DNA from: Anaerolinea sp.
GTDB lineage: Bacteria > Chloroflexota > Dehalococcoidia > Tepidiformales > Tepidiformaceae
NCBI GenBank assembly: GCA_013822275.1
Contig: PNKC01000025.1
Location: 1-38,550 of the forward strand
Reading direction: 5' to 3'
Length of the DNA: 38,550 bases
Shown here: piece by piece, positions 29,669-37,748 of the stretch
Position numbering within the stretch: position 1 is the first letter of the stretch
How the letters are laid out: every line of letters starts with the position of its first letter
The notes under the pieces: generated by a model
The model's database searches: none
The model's input: the letters and a program-made list of their open reading frames with translations, nothing else
What the model was told of the DNA's origin: nothing
Made by a program: the position numbers and the translations under genes

Positions 29669-30316
29669 CTACTTCGCCTTTTCGAGGATCTTCCCGGCGA
29701 TCGCCGTCCGCGCCTTTTGGCCCTCGGCTTCGTTCCTGCTCAGTACCTGGACGACGGCCACTGCCCGGCCAAAGCGGTAGACGTCGGTCCACACCTGGGC
29801 GCCGTTCGTATCCGGTTTCGCCGTGACGTAGGCCTTCGACTGGTCCCCCACGTTCGTGGCGGCGGTGTCCTTCTGGGTCGAGTTTCCGCCGAAGAGGTCG
29901 GGCGGCGGATTCCGCATGGCCTGGGAGAGCGTCTCCCACTGCTTTGTCGCGTCTGCCGCGGAGGGCAGGACGGTGATGTCCACTCGCGCCGCCATCTGGG
30001 GCGCGGCTTGCTGCTGATAGAGCGCGCGGTGGGCATCCTGTCCGGGGAGCGCGGCGGGATCCCGTTCGGATTGACCCTTTGTGAACCCCAGAGCCGCCAG
30101 GTCCGGGATGAGGTCCGCGGCCGTAAGGGCCTGAGGCTGCTCTGGCCCCACGGCCGCGGTGCTCGCGCTTCCATCCGAGCCGTCGCCGCAGCCTGCCGCC
30201 ACGACGAAGAGGGCTGCGAAACCCGCGATTAGCGCAGCGAGGCGAAGTGGGCGACGACCTCCGCGGCCTGCTCGGGGTTCAGGTGGTCGGTGTTCAGGCA
30301 AAGGTCGTAGGTGCAC
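29669..30316 (-). CDS. Lipoprotein of unknown function
   Basis: About 215 residues. A short basic stretch (RGGRRPLRL) is followed by a hydrophobic core and lipobox (AALIAGFAALFVVAAGC-GDGS), so the mature protein should be lipid-anchored at the Cys and exposed outside the cytoplasmic membrane. The mature part has a globular look (ALTAADLIPDLAALGF; a central TKQWETLSQAM; a C-terminal VYRFGRAVAVVQVLSRN helix/strand) but matches no family I know. All possible starts (ATG 30328, GTG 30316, TTG 30301) lie inside the end of the kinase-like gene, giving 73-100 bp of overlap. GTG 30316 was chosen for an AGGA 11 bases upstream; this is uncertain. Confidence 0.72.
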   Translation of the reverse strand: MHLRPLPEHRPPEPRAGRGGRRPLRLAALIAGFAALFVVAAGCGDGSDGSASTAAVGPEQPQALTAADLIPDLAALGFTKGQSERDPAALPGQDAHRALYQQQAAPQMAARVDITVLPSAADATKQWETLSQAMRNPPPDLFGGNSTQKDTAATNVGDQSKAYVTAKPDTNGAQVWTDVYRFGRAVAVVQVLSRNEAEGQKARTAIAGKILEKAK

Positions 30317-30864
30317 GGGAGGAGCCATCCTGCGTTGTAGAAGCGGTCGAAGTACTCAACCCGTTCGCGGTCCGTGCGTTCAACGGTCTTGAGCGCGGCC
30401 TTTTCGTCCACGCCCATGCCGCTCATGATGCGGCGCGCGCGGAAGGGGTCGGATCCGGTGACGAGCACCCTCACCGTATCCAATCTGTCGCGAAGGATCA
30501 CCTGCGCGGCGTGGCCGACGATGACGCAGCCGCCGGCCTCGGCGAGGTCGCGAATGACTTGCTCCACGAACTTCCGGTAGTCGTTGGACGTGTAAAGGGG
30601 GTTTGTGGTGAGAGGGATGGGGTCGGCCCAGGCCGCGGCGGGCATGGTCGGGTTGCGGGCCAGGGCCTCCAGGATGCGCGTCATAAGCGACGGCGTGTGC
30701 TCGGCCTCGCTCACGGTTTCCGTGGAGACGCCCGCTTCGGTGGCCGCGTCCTGGATGACCTGGTAATCGATGTAGCGGAAGTCCATCCGGCGTGCGACCG
30801 CCTGGGCGACTTCCTCGCCGGCGGTTCCCACCTGGCGGGAGATGGAGATGACTCGAGTGTTCAC
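30229..30864 (-). CDS. Cytidylate kinase-like family protein
   Basis: A 211-residue P-loop protein of the cytidylate-kinase-2 type. The N-terminal VISISRQVGTAGEEVAQAVARRM is the family Walker-A-like motif (ISR..G..G.E...), then YIDYQVIQ, a helical lid region, GGCVIVGHAAQVILRDR (adenylate-kinase-like strand) and VRVLVTGSDPFRARRI. Real CMP kinases are a little longer and carry a different N-terminus; this group has no confirmed substrate. GGAGGAG 6 bases before GTG at 30864 fixes the start, and a TACAAT -10 lies upstream. It overlaps the downstream lipoprotein gene. Confidence 0.82.
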   Translation of the reverse strand: MNTRVISISRQVGTAGEEVAQAVARRMDFRYIDYQVIQDAATEAGVSTETVSEAEHTPSLMTRILEALARNPTMPAAAWADPIPLTTNPLYTSNDYRKFVEQVIRDLAEAGGCVIVGHAAQVILRDRLDTVRVLVTGSDPFRARRIMSGMGVDEKAALKTVERTDRERVEYFDRFYNAGWLLPCTYDLCLNTDHLNPEQAAEVVAHFASLR

Positions 30865-30897
30865 GAAAAGCTCCTCCGGGGGCGCTTGTGCCGGGGG

Positions 30898-30903
30898 ATT
30901 GTA
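30898..30903 (-). promoter_or_regulatory. Candidate -10 TACAAT of the kinase-like gene
   Basis: TACAAT (five of six consensus bases) lies 33 bases before the GTG start, giving a leader of about 27 bases that contains GGAGGAG. No good -35. Confidence 0.42.
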
Positions 30904-30951
30904 GTGCAAAGCGGACGAACACATGGTAGCCCAGTCACACGACGACAAGAT

Positions 30952-30985
30952 CGACACAGGCCACCGGGACGGGAGGCCGGTGTCG
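30952..30985. repeat. Nested inverted repeat in the intergenic region
   Basis: Outer arms CGACAC (30952-30957) and GTGTCG (30980-30985) enclose inner arms CACCGG (30962-30967) and CCGGTG (30977-30982). The two pairings overlap and are mutually exclusive alternatives. It lies between the tandem HD-GYP gene and the kinase-like gene. No T-tract. Confidence 0.35.
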
Positions 30986-31023
30986 AGAGAGCATATGGTG
31001 TTCAGGTAGCTCCCCTGCGGGCT

Positions 31024-32370
31024 TTAACCCGGAAAGGGGCCGGCAACGCTTTCAAAGCGCTCCAGCAGGTATGGGTCGAAGCGCGTGCCGCCCATGCCGC
31101 GCATCACTTCAAAGGCGTCGGCGGCGGACATGGCGCGGCGGTAGGGGCGCTCGCTGGTGAGCGCGTCGAACGCTTCACACATGCCGATGACCTGGGCTTC
31201 CACCGGGACTTCGTCCCCTTCGAGCATGCCGGGGTAGCCCTTGCCGTCAATGCGTTCGTGATGGCAGCCGACCCACCAGGCGGCGGCCCCAAGACCCGGG
31301 ATCTCGCTCAGGATGTCCCGCGCGTAGATGGGGTGCATCTGGACAGCGGACATCTCGTCGATGCTGAGGATGTCGGGCTTGCTCAGGTACTGGGCGGGCA
31401 CGCCGAGCGTGCCAACGTCCTGCAGCAGCGCCGCAACCTTCACCAGGTCGGCGCGCCGCTCCGTCATGTCGCAGCAGAGGGCCATCTTGCGCGCAAGGTC
31501 GGCCACACGGCGGCCGGTGCCGGGCTCCCGGCCGTTGCGCCCGTCTACCACGTCGCTCATGACGGCGATGAGGTCGAACAAGTCGTCGCGGCTCATCATC
31601 CCGCCGTAGTTGAGGGCCATCAGGGACGTTGAGAGGTCGTTGTCGTAGAAGCCGAGCCAGAACTCGTCCCGGCCGGCTATCGCCGCCATCGTCTCGGCGA
31701 GGGCGGGGTCCAGTTCACTCCCGGACATGTCGCGCACCAGCGCTGGCCCGCGCCGCCGGACCAGAAGTGGCGAACCTTCGGCGTCGATCATTGATTCGAC
31801 CCGGTCCGCGAGGGCGACGATACGGGCCACCACTGGCACCCGCTCGCCAGCGACGGAGCCGGGAGGGCCGCTGCCATCCCAACAGTCGTGGTGGCGGCCT
31901 ACCGCCCGCGCGACGGATTCTCCGAGGCCCATCTTGCGGGCGATCCTGGCGCCCAGTTCGCAATGCGTCGCGAGGGCGCTGATCACGTCGGCCCAACCGC
32001 CGATGGGGACTGAGGAGAGCACATCGGAGGCACGCGCGGCCCCGGAGATGAGTCTTGAGCCGCGTCCCGTCTCGACTCTTGGCCCGGTGGCGCCTGCCGA
32101 CATCCCAACATCGTGGAGAAGGCAAGCGAAGAAGACCTCTTCCATCTGGGCCGGCTCAAGTACCATCTCCCCGGCGAGGTAGACACCGACGTAGGCGACG
32201 CGCTGGGCGTGGCCGGACCTGCGCCCTTCGGCCAGATCGAACACACGGCTCAACGCGGCCAGGACGGTCCCGCGGCTGAGCCGGGGGACGCCGGAAAGCC
32301 CAGGATCGTCATAGAGGGAAGGGTCGAGAAAGTCCGCCTTGACGGTCTGGATCAATGCTTTTGAAGCCAT
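31024..32370 (-). CDS. Tandem HD-GYP-like protein with two complementary degenerate domains
   Basis: A 448-residue soluble protein made of two HD-GYP-type domains. Domain 1 (about 35-240) keeps the HD pair (LLHDVGM, 86-87) and HHDCWDGSGPP (160-170), but has Pro-Pro where GYP should be. Domain 2 (about 265-440) has lost the His of the HD pair (LLQDVGTLGVP, Gln317-Asp318) but keeps HHERIDGKGYP (370-380) and CEAFDALTSERPYR. So one half lacks a proper GYP and the other the HD histidine. Either the catalytic site is dead and the protein is a sensor, or the halves form a composite pseudo-dimer. No membrane segment, no receiver domain. A potential 3' hairpin overlaps the stop. Confidence 0.85.
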   Translation of the reverse strand: MASKALIQTVKADFLDPSLYDDPGLSGVPRLSRGTVLAALSRVFDLAEGRRSGHAQRVAYVGVYLAGEMVLEPAQMEEVFFACLLHDVGMSAGATGPRVETGRGSRLISGAARASDVLSSVPIGGWADVISALATHCELGARIARKMGLGESVARAVGRHHDCWDGSGPPGSVAGERVPVVARIVALADRVESMIDAEGSPLLVRRRGPALVRDMSGSELDPALAETMAAIAGRDEFWLGFYDNDLSTSLMALNYGGMMSRDDLFDLIAVMSDVVDGRNGREPGTGRRVADLARKMALCCDMTERRADLVKVAALLQDVGTLGVPAQYLSKPDILSIDEMSAVQMHPIYARDILSEIPGLGAAAWWVGCHHERIDGKGYPGMLEGDEVPVEAQVIGMCEAFDALTSERPYRRAMSAADAFEVMRGMGGTRFDPYLLERFESVAGPFPG

Positions 32371-32680
32371 GCGCCTGCTCTCCCAGCGTGTGGAACCGCT
32401 ACGGGTACTATCGGCCCGCGCGCGGGGCGGCTATAGGGAACAACGGGTAGCTGGCGTCAATAATCAGGAAGAGTCGTATGCTCGCGTGGGAGGTATGTCT
32501 CGTTGCGTATAGGGGGAGAATTGGCCCGCGAACGGCTGATCGCGCCGCCGGCCGTCTTCGCCACGGTGGGCCCGCCGCGGTCATCGCGATGGCGGAAGGC
32601 GGGCGCGCGGCGTACACTGGGAGTGTTTGGGCCAGCGCTGGTTGCTGGCACCTCCTTAAGTCCGCCGGATACAGAACATA
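32371..32680. other. 310-bp divergent region upstream of the CBS-korAB block
   Basis: Contains a TACACT -10-like element (about 32612) ahead of the CBS gene and TATAGG near 32508, but no -35 of quality and no riboswitch I can recognise. A 67-codon plus-strand frame (32478-32681) covers much of it with no ribosome site or motif and was not accepted. Confidence 0.4.
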
Positions 32681-33154
32681 ATGGATCGAAGCCGACTCAC
32701 CCGGTTCATCAACCAGAAGCTGCAGGACTTGCCGCTTGACGAACCGGTTTTCGTACCGCCTTCGACATCGGTCCGCGGAGCGCTTGGCCTGATGCGCGAG
32801 GGCTCGCGCTCCTGCGTCCTGGCAGTGGCGGGTGGGCGGCTGGTTGGCATCTTCACGGAACGCGATGTCTTGACGAAGTGCATGGGGGAGGGCTTCGATT
32901 GGGACCAGCCGCTGGAGGCTGCCGTGCTCACGCGTTCTCCGCGGACCATTCCCGCGAGCGGCACGGTGGCCGAAGCGATCGCCACGATGCAGCAGCACCA
33001 CTACCGCACGCTCCCAGTGGTTGATGGCGAACGGGTTATTGGGCTCATCCGGATGGGTGACCTGATGACCCACCTCGCCGAGGCGTACCCCGAAGACATT
33101 CTGAATTTGCCTCCTCGCCCGCATCAGGTGATGGAGAGACCAGAGGGTGGATAG
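32681..33154 (+). CDS. CBS-domain protein (CBS pair), first gene of the kor block
   Basis: A 157-residue protein with one CBS pair: the first CBS around 18-75 (VPPSTSVRGALGLMREGSRS, VGIFTERDVL) and the second around 85-140 (TIPASGTVAEAIATMQQHHYRTLPVV, GLIRMGDLM). CBS pairs bind adenine nucleotides such as AMP, ATP, SAM or NADH and regulate attached or partner proteins. With no effector domain it is probably a stand-alone regulator. It ends 9 bp before korA, so it is almost certainly cotranscribed, pointing to nucleotide-level control of the ferredoxin oxidoreductase. ATG without a strong Shine-Dalgarno. Confidence 0.88.
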   Translation: MDRSRLTRFINQKLQDLPLDEPVFVPPSTSVRGALGLMREGSRSCVLAVAGGRLVGIFTERDVLTKCMGEGFDWDQPLEAAVLTRSPRTIPASGTVAEAIATMQQHHYRTLPVVDGERVIGLIRMGDLMTHLAEAYPEDILNLPPRPHQVMERPEGG

Positions 33155-33163
33155 CAAAGGCTC

Positions 33164-35068
33164 ATGACAACGGAAACCCGGCTCCCCGCCGAACATCTCG
33201 TACAGGAACTCGACCGCGTGACCATCCGCTTCGCCGGTGACTCTGGCGATGGCATGCAGCTCACCGGTACACAGTTCACCAAGACGACGGCGGTGTTCGG
33301 CAACGACCTGGCCACCCTCCCGGATTACCCGGCCGAAATTCGCGCCCCCACCGGGTCCCTCCCCGGCGTTTCCGGCTTCCAGCTCTCGTTCTCGAGCAGC
33401 GACATCCGCACGCCCGGCGACCAGCCGGATGTGCTTGTGGCGATGAACCCGGCGGCGCTGAAGACCAACGTCGGCGACCTCCGGGCTGGCGGCCTCCTAA
33501 TCGTCGATAAGGACGAGTTTAACGCAACCAACCTGAAGAAGGCGGCGTACGCCTCCAACCCCCTCGAAGACGGGTCGCTGGCGAAGTTCCAGCTCGTGCC
33601 GATCGAGATTACGCGCCAGAACGAACTCGCGCTCGAAGGCACCAGTCTGAGTTCCAAGGACAAGTTCCGCTCGCGCAACTTTTATGCCCTCGGACTCATC
33701 CTCTGGTTGTACGACCGGTCGATGGACACGACCGTCCGCTGGGCGACGGAGCAGTTCAAGCGCCGCCCCGAAGTACTCGACGCCAACCTGAAGGCCCTCC
33801 GCGCCGGCTACAACTTCGGCGAAACCACGGAGCTCTTCCGCGTCCGTTACGAAGTGCCCGCGGCGCACGTGGCCCCCGGCAAGTACCGCCACATCAGCGG
33901 CAACGAGGCGACGGCGCTCGGCTTCATCGCGGCGTCGGTCCAGAGCGGACTGCCGCTGTTCTACGGCAGCTACCCGATTACGCCGGCTTCCGACGTGCTC
34001 CACGAGCTTTCGAAGCACAAGAACTTCGGCATCAAGACGTTCCAGGCGGAGGATGAGATCGCCGCTATCGGGGCCGCCATCGGCGCCGCCTACGGTGGGC
34101 ATCTGGCGTTGACGGGCACAAGCGGCCCCGGACTGGCGCTCAAGAGCGAGGCCCTGAACCTGGCCGTCATGACCGAACTGCCGCTCGTCGTCATTGACGT
34201 CCAGCGCGCCGGCCCCTCGACAGGGATGCCGACGAAGACGGAGCAATCGGACTTGCTCCAGGCGATGTTCGGCCGCAACGGCGACTCGTCCGTCGCGATC
34301 GTCGCCCCGGCCACACCGTCCGAATGCTTCTTCATGGCCATCGAGGCGTTCCGGATTGCGCTCAAGTACATGGTGCCGGTCATCTTCATGAGCGACGGCT
34401 ACCTTGGAAACGGGTCGGAGCCTTGGCGCATCCCGCTGATGTCCGAGCTGCCGAAGGTGGAGTACCACTACGCCCCGCTGAACGGGGACTTTTCTCCCTA
34501 CAAGCGCGACCCGGAGACGCTGGCCCGGCCGTGGGCCGTCCCCGGCCAGAAGGGGCTTGAGCACCGCATCGGCGGCATCGAGAAATCCGGGGCGACCGGG
34601 GACATAAGCTACGACCCGCGCAACCACCACGAGATGACCCTCGCGCGTGCCGAGCGCGTCGCCAGGATTGCCCGGGATATCCCGGACCTGGAGATAACCG
34701 GTCCGTCCAGCGGAAACCTGCTCCTCCTCGGTTGGGGCGGGACGTACGGGGCGATAACCAGCGCCGCCGAGGCCGCCCGCAAACGGGGTCTGAGCGTCTC
34801 ATCCGCGCACCTTCGCTACCTCAACCCCTTCCCTTCCAACCTTGGCGCGGTGCTTTCCGGCTTCAAGAAGGTGATGATCCCGGAACTGAACACTGGGCAG
34901 CTCTCGCTCCTCATCCGGGGCAGATTCCTGGTGGACGCGGTGGGCTTCAACAAGATCTCCGGGCAGCCCTTCAAGATCGCGGAGATCGAAGGCAAGATCG
35001 ACGAACTGCTCGGCCTGGCCGGGCCCTACACGTTCGACTTTGGTCAGAGCGCGAGCCTGGGAGGCTGA
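33164..35068 (+). CDS. korA: 2-oxoacid:ferredoxin oxidoreductase, fused gamma-alpha subunit (KorA-like)
   Basis: A 634-residue KorA-type subunit. It carries an N-terminal gamma domain (about 15-195, VTIRFAGDSGDGMQLTG, LPDYPAEIRAPTGSL) fused to the alpha domain (about 225-470 and onward). Signatures are FYGSYPITPASDVLHEL, FQAEDEIAAIGAAIGAA, TGTSGPGLALKSEALNLAV and QRAGPSTGMPTKTEQSDLLQ. With KorB it oxidatively decarboxylates a 2-oxoacid (most likely 2-oxoglutarate) to acyl-CoA plus CO2 and reduces ferredoxin, or runs in reverse for CO2 fixation. It follows the CBS gene by 9 bp and precedes korB by 3 bp. The 2-oxoglutarate assignment rests on overall resemblance to mycobacterial KorA; other 2-oxoacids are possible. 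Confidence 0.95.
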   Translation: MTTETRLPAEHLVQELDRVTIRFAGDSGDGMQLTGTQFTKTTAVFGNDLATLPDYPAEIRAPTGSLPGVSGFQLSFSSSDIRTPGDQPDVLVAMNPAALKTNVGDLRAGGLLIVDKDEFNATNLKKAAYASNPLEDGSLAKFQLVPIEITRQNELALEGTSLSSKDKFRSRNFYALGLILWLYDRSMDTTVRWATEQFKRRPEVLDANLKALRAGYNFGETTELFRVRYEVPAAHVAPGKYRHISGNEATALGFIAASVQSGLPLFYGSYPITPASDVLHELSKHKNFGIKTFQAEDEIAAIGAAIGAAYGGHLALTGTSGPGLALKSEALNLAVMTELPLVVIDVQRAGPSTGMPTKTEQSDLLQAMFGRNGDSSVAIVAPATPSECFFMAIEAFRIALKYMVPVIFMSDGYLGNGSEPWRIPLMSELPKVEYHYAPLNGDFSPYKRDPETLARPWAVPGQKGLEHRIGGIEKSGATGDISYDPRNHHEMTLARAERVARIARDIPDLEITGPSSGNLLLLGWGGTYGAITSAAEAARKRGLSVSSAHLRYLNPFPSNLGAVLSGFKKVMIPELNTGQLSLLIRGRFLVDAVGFNKISGQPFKIAEIEGKIDELLGLAGPYTFDFGQSASLGG

Positions 35069-35071
35069 GGA

Positions 35072-36112
35072 ATGACAACACCAACCGTCTCCGCGGGTGA
35101 GCTGCTCAATGGCGACCTCCCGGTGCTTTCGCGAAAAGACTTCGTCTCCGACCAGGAGGTGCGCTGGTGCCCCGGCTGCGGCGATTACTCCATCCTCGCG
35201 CAGATGCAGAAGATGCTCCCGGAACTAAAGATTCCGCGGGAGAACATCGTCTTCATCAGCGGGATCGGCTGCTCCAGCCGGTTCCCGTATTACGTGGAGA
35301 CGTACGGGTTCCACAGCATCCACGGCCGGGCGCTGACACTCGCGACGGGCCTGAAGACGGCCCGGCCGGAGTTAACCGTGTTCGTCGTAACGGGGGACGG
35401 CGACGGCCTGAGCATTGGCGGCAACCACCTGCTGCACGCTATGCGACGTAATGTTGACCTGAACGTTATCCTCTTCAACAACCGCATCTACGGCCTGACC
35501 AAGGGCCAGTTTTCGCCCACCTCGGAGCTCGGCAAGGTGACGAAGTCGTCACCATACGGCACCGTGGAGTCGCCACTGAACCCAATCCGCGTCGCCCTCG
35601 CGGCGGGGGCGACGTTCGTGGCACGGTCAGTGGACCGGGACACCAAGCACCTGGAGGAGACGCTCTACAAGGCGACGCAGCACAGGGGTACTTCGTTCGT
35701 GGAGGTCTACCAGAACTGCAACATCTTCAACGATGGCGCCTTCGCCGCCTTCACGGACCGGGAAGTTCGCCAGGATCGGATGATCTACCTGGAGGACGGC
35801 AAGACGCTGCGATTCGGCAGCGAGCGCCAGCACGGCATTCGCCTCGACGGGTTCACGGCCCAGGTTGTGGAGAACGCGCAGGGTGACGACGGCCTGCTGG
35901 TGCACCAGACCAACAGCGAGAACCCGACGCTGGCGAACATCCTCGTGGGCATGGACTACCCGGCTTTCCCCGTGCCGGTGGGTATCTTCCGGGCCGTGGA
36001 CAAGCCTTCCTATGACGAGCTCGTCCAGCACCAGGTGGACGATGCCCGCGCCAGGCACGAACCCCGATTCGAAGAACTCCTCAACAGCGGCGAGACCTGG
36101 GAAGTCAGTTGA
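35072..36112 (+). CDS. korB: 2-oxoacid:ferredoxin oxidoreductase beta subunit (KorB-like)
   Basis: A 346-residue TPP- and [4Fe-4S]-binding beta subunit. Cys33, Cys36 (WCPGCGDY), Cys67 (GIGCSSR) and Cys216 (YQNCNIF) are the expected four cluster ligands. The TPP/Mg motif runs from VTGDGDGLSIGG to LFNN (about 106-137). This completes the two-subunit KGOR/PFOR-type enzyme with the upstream KorA; no separate delta ferredoxin-like subunit is present, consistent with KorAB enzymes that use external ferredoxin. The C-terminal part (about 230-346) is less conserved. The start follows korA by 3 bp, with GAGG in the korA end serving as ribosome site. Confidence 0.95.
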   Translation: MTTPTVSAGELLNGDLPVLSRKDFVSDQEVRWCPGCGDYSILAQMQKMLPELKIPRENIVFISGIGCSSRFPYYVETYGFHSIHGRALTLATGLKTARPELTVFVVTGDGDGLSIGGNHLLHAMRRNVDLNVILFNNRIYGLTKGQFSPTSELGKVTKSSPYGTVESPLNPIRVALAAGATFVARSVDRDTKHLEETLYKATQHRGTSFVEVYQNCNIFNDGAFAAFTDREVRQDRMIYLEDGKTLRFGSERQHGIRLDGFTAQVVENAQGDDGLLVHQTNSENPTLANILVGMDYPAFPVPVGIFRAVDKPSYDELVQHQVDDARARHEPRFEELLNSGETWEVS

Positions 36113-36185
36113 CCAGGTAGCGCCCGGAGGCAGTGCCGGGCCCGTCGCCATCCGGATAGCCTGGCAGCTTGTTCCTGGAAAGGGG

Positions 36186-36722
36186 ATGCCCGTGGTGAAC
36201 AACCCGACGAACATCGTTGTCTGCCCCAGCTGCGGGGCGGAGAACATCCAGGGTGTTGACACCTGCGAACACTGCATGGCAGACCTCCGCGGCATCGACG
36301 TCCCGGAGACTCGGCAGGTCGCCAGCGACAGCGCGCTTGCCCTCCCGGTATCGGCCATCCGCTTTTCGAAACCGCAGACGGTGGGCCCCGAGGCTACGCT
36401 GCGGCAAGCCGTGGCCGCGATGTTGGAAGGCTCCGCGGGTGCGGTTGTCGTTGTTGAAGGGACGAAGGTCGTGGGTATCTTCACCGAGCGCGACGTGCTC
36501 AAGCGCATCGCGGGGCGAGAAGATCTGCTTGACGCGCCAATCACCGCGTACATGACGAAAGATCCGGTCGTCTTGCGTGATACCGACATGATGGCCTATG
36601 CCCTCAACAAGATGGGCGACGGCGGCTTCCGCCACATCCCGGTTACGCGGGACGGCCGGTTGATCGGCGTTGCCACGGCGCGGGATGTCATGGCCTGGAT
36701 CATGGGCAAGTACTTCGATTAG
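36186..36722 (+). CDS. Zinc-ribbon plus CBS-pair protein, last gene of the kor block
   Basis: A 178-residue protein. Residues about 12-31 form a four-Cys zinc ribbon (CPSCGAENIQG then TCEHC), followed by a short linker and a CBS pair (VGPEATLRQAVAAMLEGSAGAV, VVGIFTERDVLKRI; ITAYMTKDPVVLRDTDMM, GFRHIPVTRDGRLIGVATARDVM). The CBS part should bind an adenine nucleotide; the ribbon may bind a partner protein. With the first CBS gene it brackets korAB, so the pair may control that enzyme. It starts 73 bp after korB. ATG 36186 abuts AAGGGG; in-frame GTGs at 36192 and 36195 have better spacing (6 or 9) and are credible alternatives. Confidence 0.85.
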   Translation: MPVVNNPTNIVVCPSCGAENIQGVDTCEHCMADLRGIDVPETRQVASDSALALPVSAIRFSKPQTVGPEATLRQAVAAMLEGSAGAVVVVEGTKVVGIFTERDVLKRIAGREDLLDAPITAYMTKDPVVLRDTDMMAYALNKMGDGGFRHIPVTRDGRLIGVATARDVMAWIMGKYFD

Positions 36723-36792
36723 CGGGGCTATTGGTTGGGACGACCTCATATCTAGCTCTAGCCTATGGCTTGCCGATCCCTTAGAGTGAGCG

Positions 36793-36807
36793 ATAGCACG
36801 ACACTAT
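36793..36807. promoter_or_regulatory. LysR-type T-N11-A operator box
   Basis: ATAG-CACGACA-CTAT is a perfect 4-bp inverted repeat with T-N11-A geometry, 20 bp before the LysR-family gene start. LysR regulators classically autoregulate through such a box. Confidence 0.5.
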
Positions 36808-36827
36808 AGCTCGCAGGTAAGCCATCC

Positions 36828-37727
36828 TTGGAACTGGCCCAGTTGGACGCCTTCATCGCCGCCGCTGACTGCGGCAGCTTCAGTCGCGCGGCCGAGATGT
36901 TGGGCGTCGCCCAACCCTCGCTCAGCAACCGGATTCAGTCCCTCGAGCGCGAAGTTGGCCAGGCGCTTTTCGAGCGGATGGGCCGCGGCGTCAAACTAAC
37001 GGACGCTGGCCGCTCGTTCCTCCCCTACGCTCAGCGCGTCATGCGCACCCTCACCGACGGCCTCATGGTGCTGGAAGGCACGCGCGACGGCACATCCGGG
37101 CGGTTGATGATCGGCACCGCGCCGGCCGTTGGGACGTATGTGCTCCCCCGCCTGCTCAAGGTGTTCTGCGATAACCATGAAGGCGTGGACGTCCTCGTCC
37201 GTACCGGCCATTCGGACGAAGTGCTACAGATGGTGCTGGACGACGATGTCCAGGTGGGCTTCGGGCGGCCGATCAACCACCCCGATGTCCGCACGGTCAC
37301 GCTGTACACAGACGAGCTGGTCCTCGTGGTCTCCTCGCAACACCGGTTCGCCAAGCGCGGGTCGGTGAAGGTTGACGACCTTTCGGAGGACTCGCTCATC
37401 CTCTTCGACCGGGACTCGGGCTACTACGGCATGATCGTCGGTCTCTTCCGCGACCTGGGGGTGGTGCCCCAGCAGCAGATGCAATTGGACAGCATTGAGG
37501 CGACGAAGAAGATGGTCGAGTCGAATCTCGGCATTGCCCTCCTGCCGGAAGTCTCGGTTGAACGCGAAATCCGTCTGGGGACACTGCACAAGGTCCATAT
37601 TGAATCGAGCGAGCCGCTCGAGCGCGAAATTGCCGTGATGTATCGCCGGAGCAAGCCCCAGTCAGGGCCGATGTCGGCATTCCTCGACCTGCTGGGCGAG
37701 ATCTACGGCCTGAAACTGCCGCGCTGA
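36828..37727 (+). CDS. LysR family transcriptional regulator
   Basis: A 299-residue regulator. The N-terminal winged helix-turn-helix is classical: LDAFIAAADCGSFSRAAEMLGVAQPSLSNRIQSLE followed by LFERMGRGVKLTDAGRSFLPYA (about 1-65). A periplasmic-binding-like effector domain follows (about 90-295; LMIGTAPAVGTYVLPRLLKVF). The start is TTG with a weak AGG about 12 bases upstream. The T-N11-A box 20 bp upstream suggests self-regulation. Neighbours are the kor block and a PHP phosphoesterase, both on the same strand, so its targets are not obvious and the effector is unknown. Confidence 0.93.
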   Translation: MELAQLDAFIAAADCGSFSRAAEMLGVAQPSLSNRIQSLEREVGQALFERMGRGVKLTDAGRSFLPYAQRVMRTLTDGLMVLEGTRDGTSGRLMIGTAPAVGTYVLPRLLKVFCDNHEGVDVLVRTGHSDEVLQMVLDDDVQVGFGRPINHPDVRTVTLYTDELVLVVSSQHRFAKRGSVKVDDLSEDSLILFDRDSGYYGMIVGLFRDLGVVPQQQMQLDSIEATKKMVESNLGIALLPEVSVEREIRLGTLHKVHIESSEPLEREIAVMYRRSKPQSGPMSAFLDLLGEIYGLKLPR

Positions 37728-37748
37728 TGCGCCTCGCCGCGCCCGCCC

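Noticed and set aside
31008-31035. Intrinsic terminator at the end of the tandem HD-GYP gene (CGGGTTAAAGCCCG hairpin)
   Set aside because: The stem is only four to five pairs, overlaps the stop codon and lacks a T-tract.
32478-32681. A 67-codon plus-strand frame before the CBS gene
   Set aside because: No ribosome site, no motif, and it covers the probable promoter region of the CBS-korAB block.
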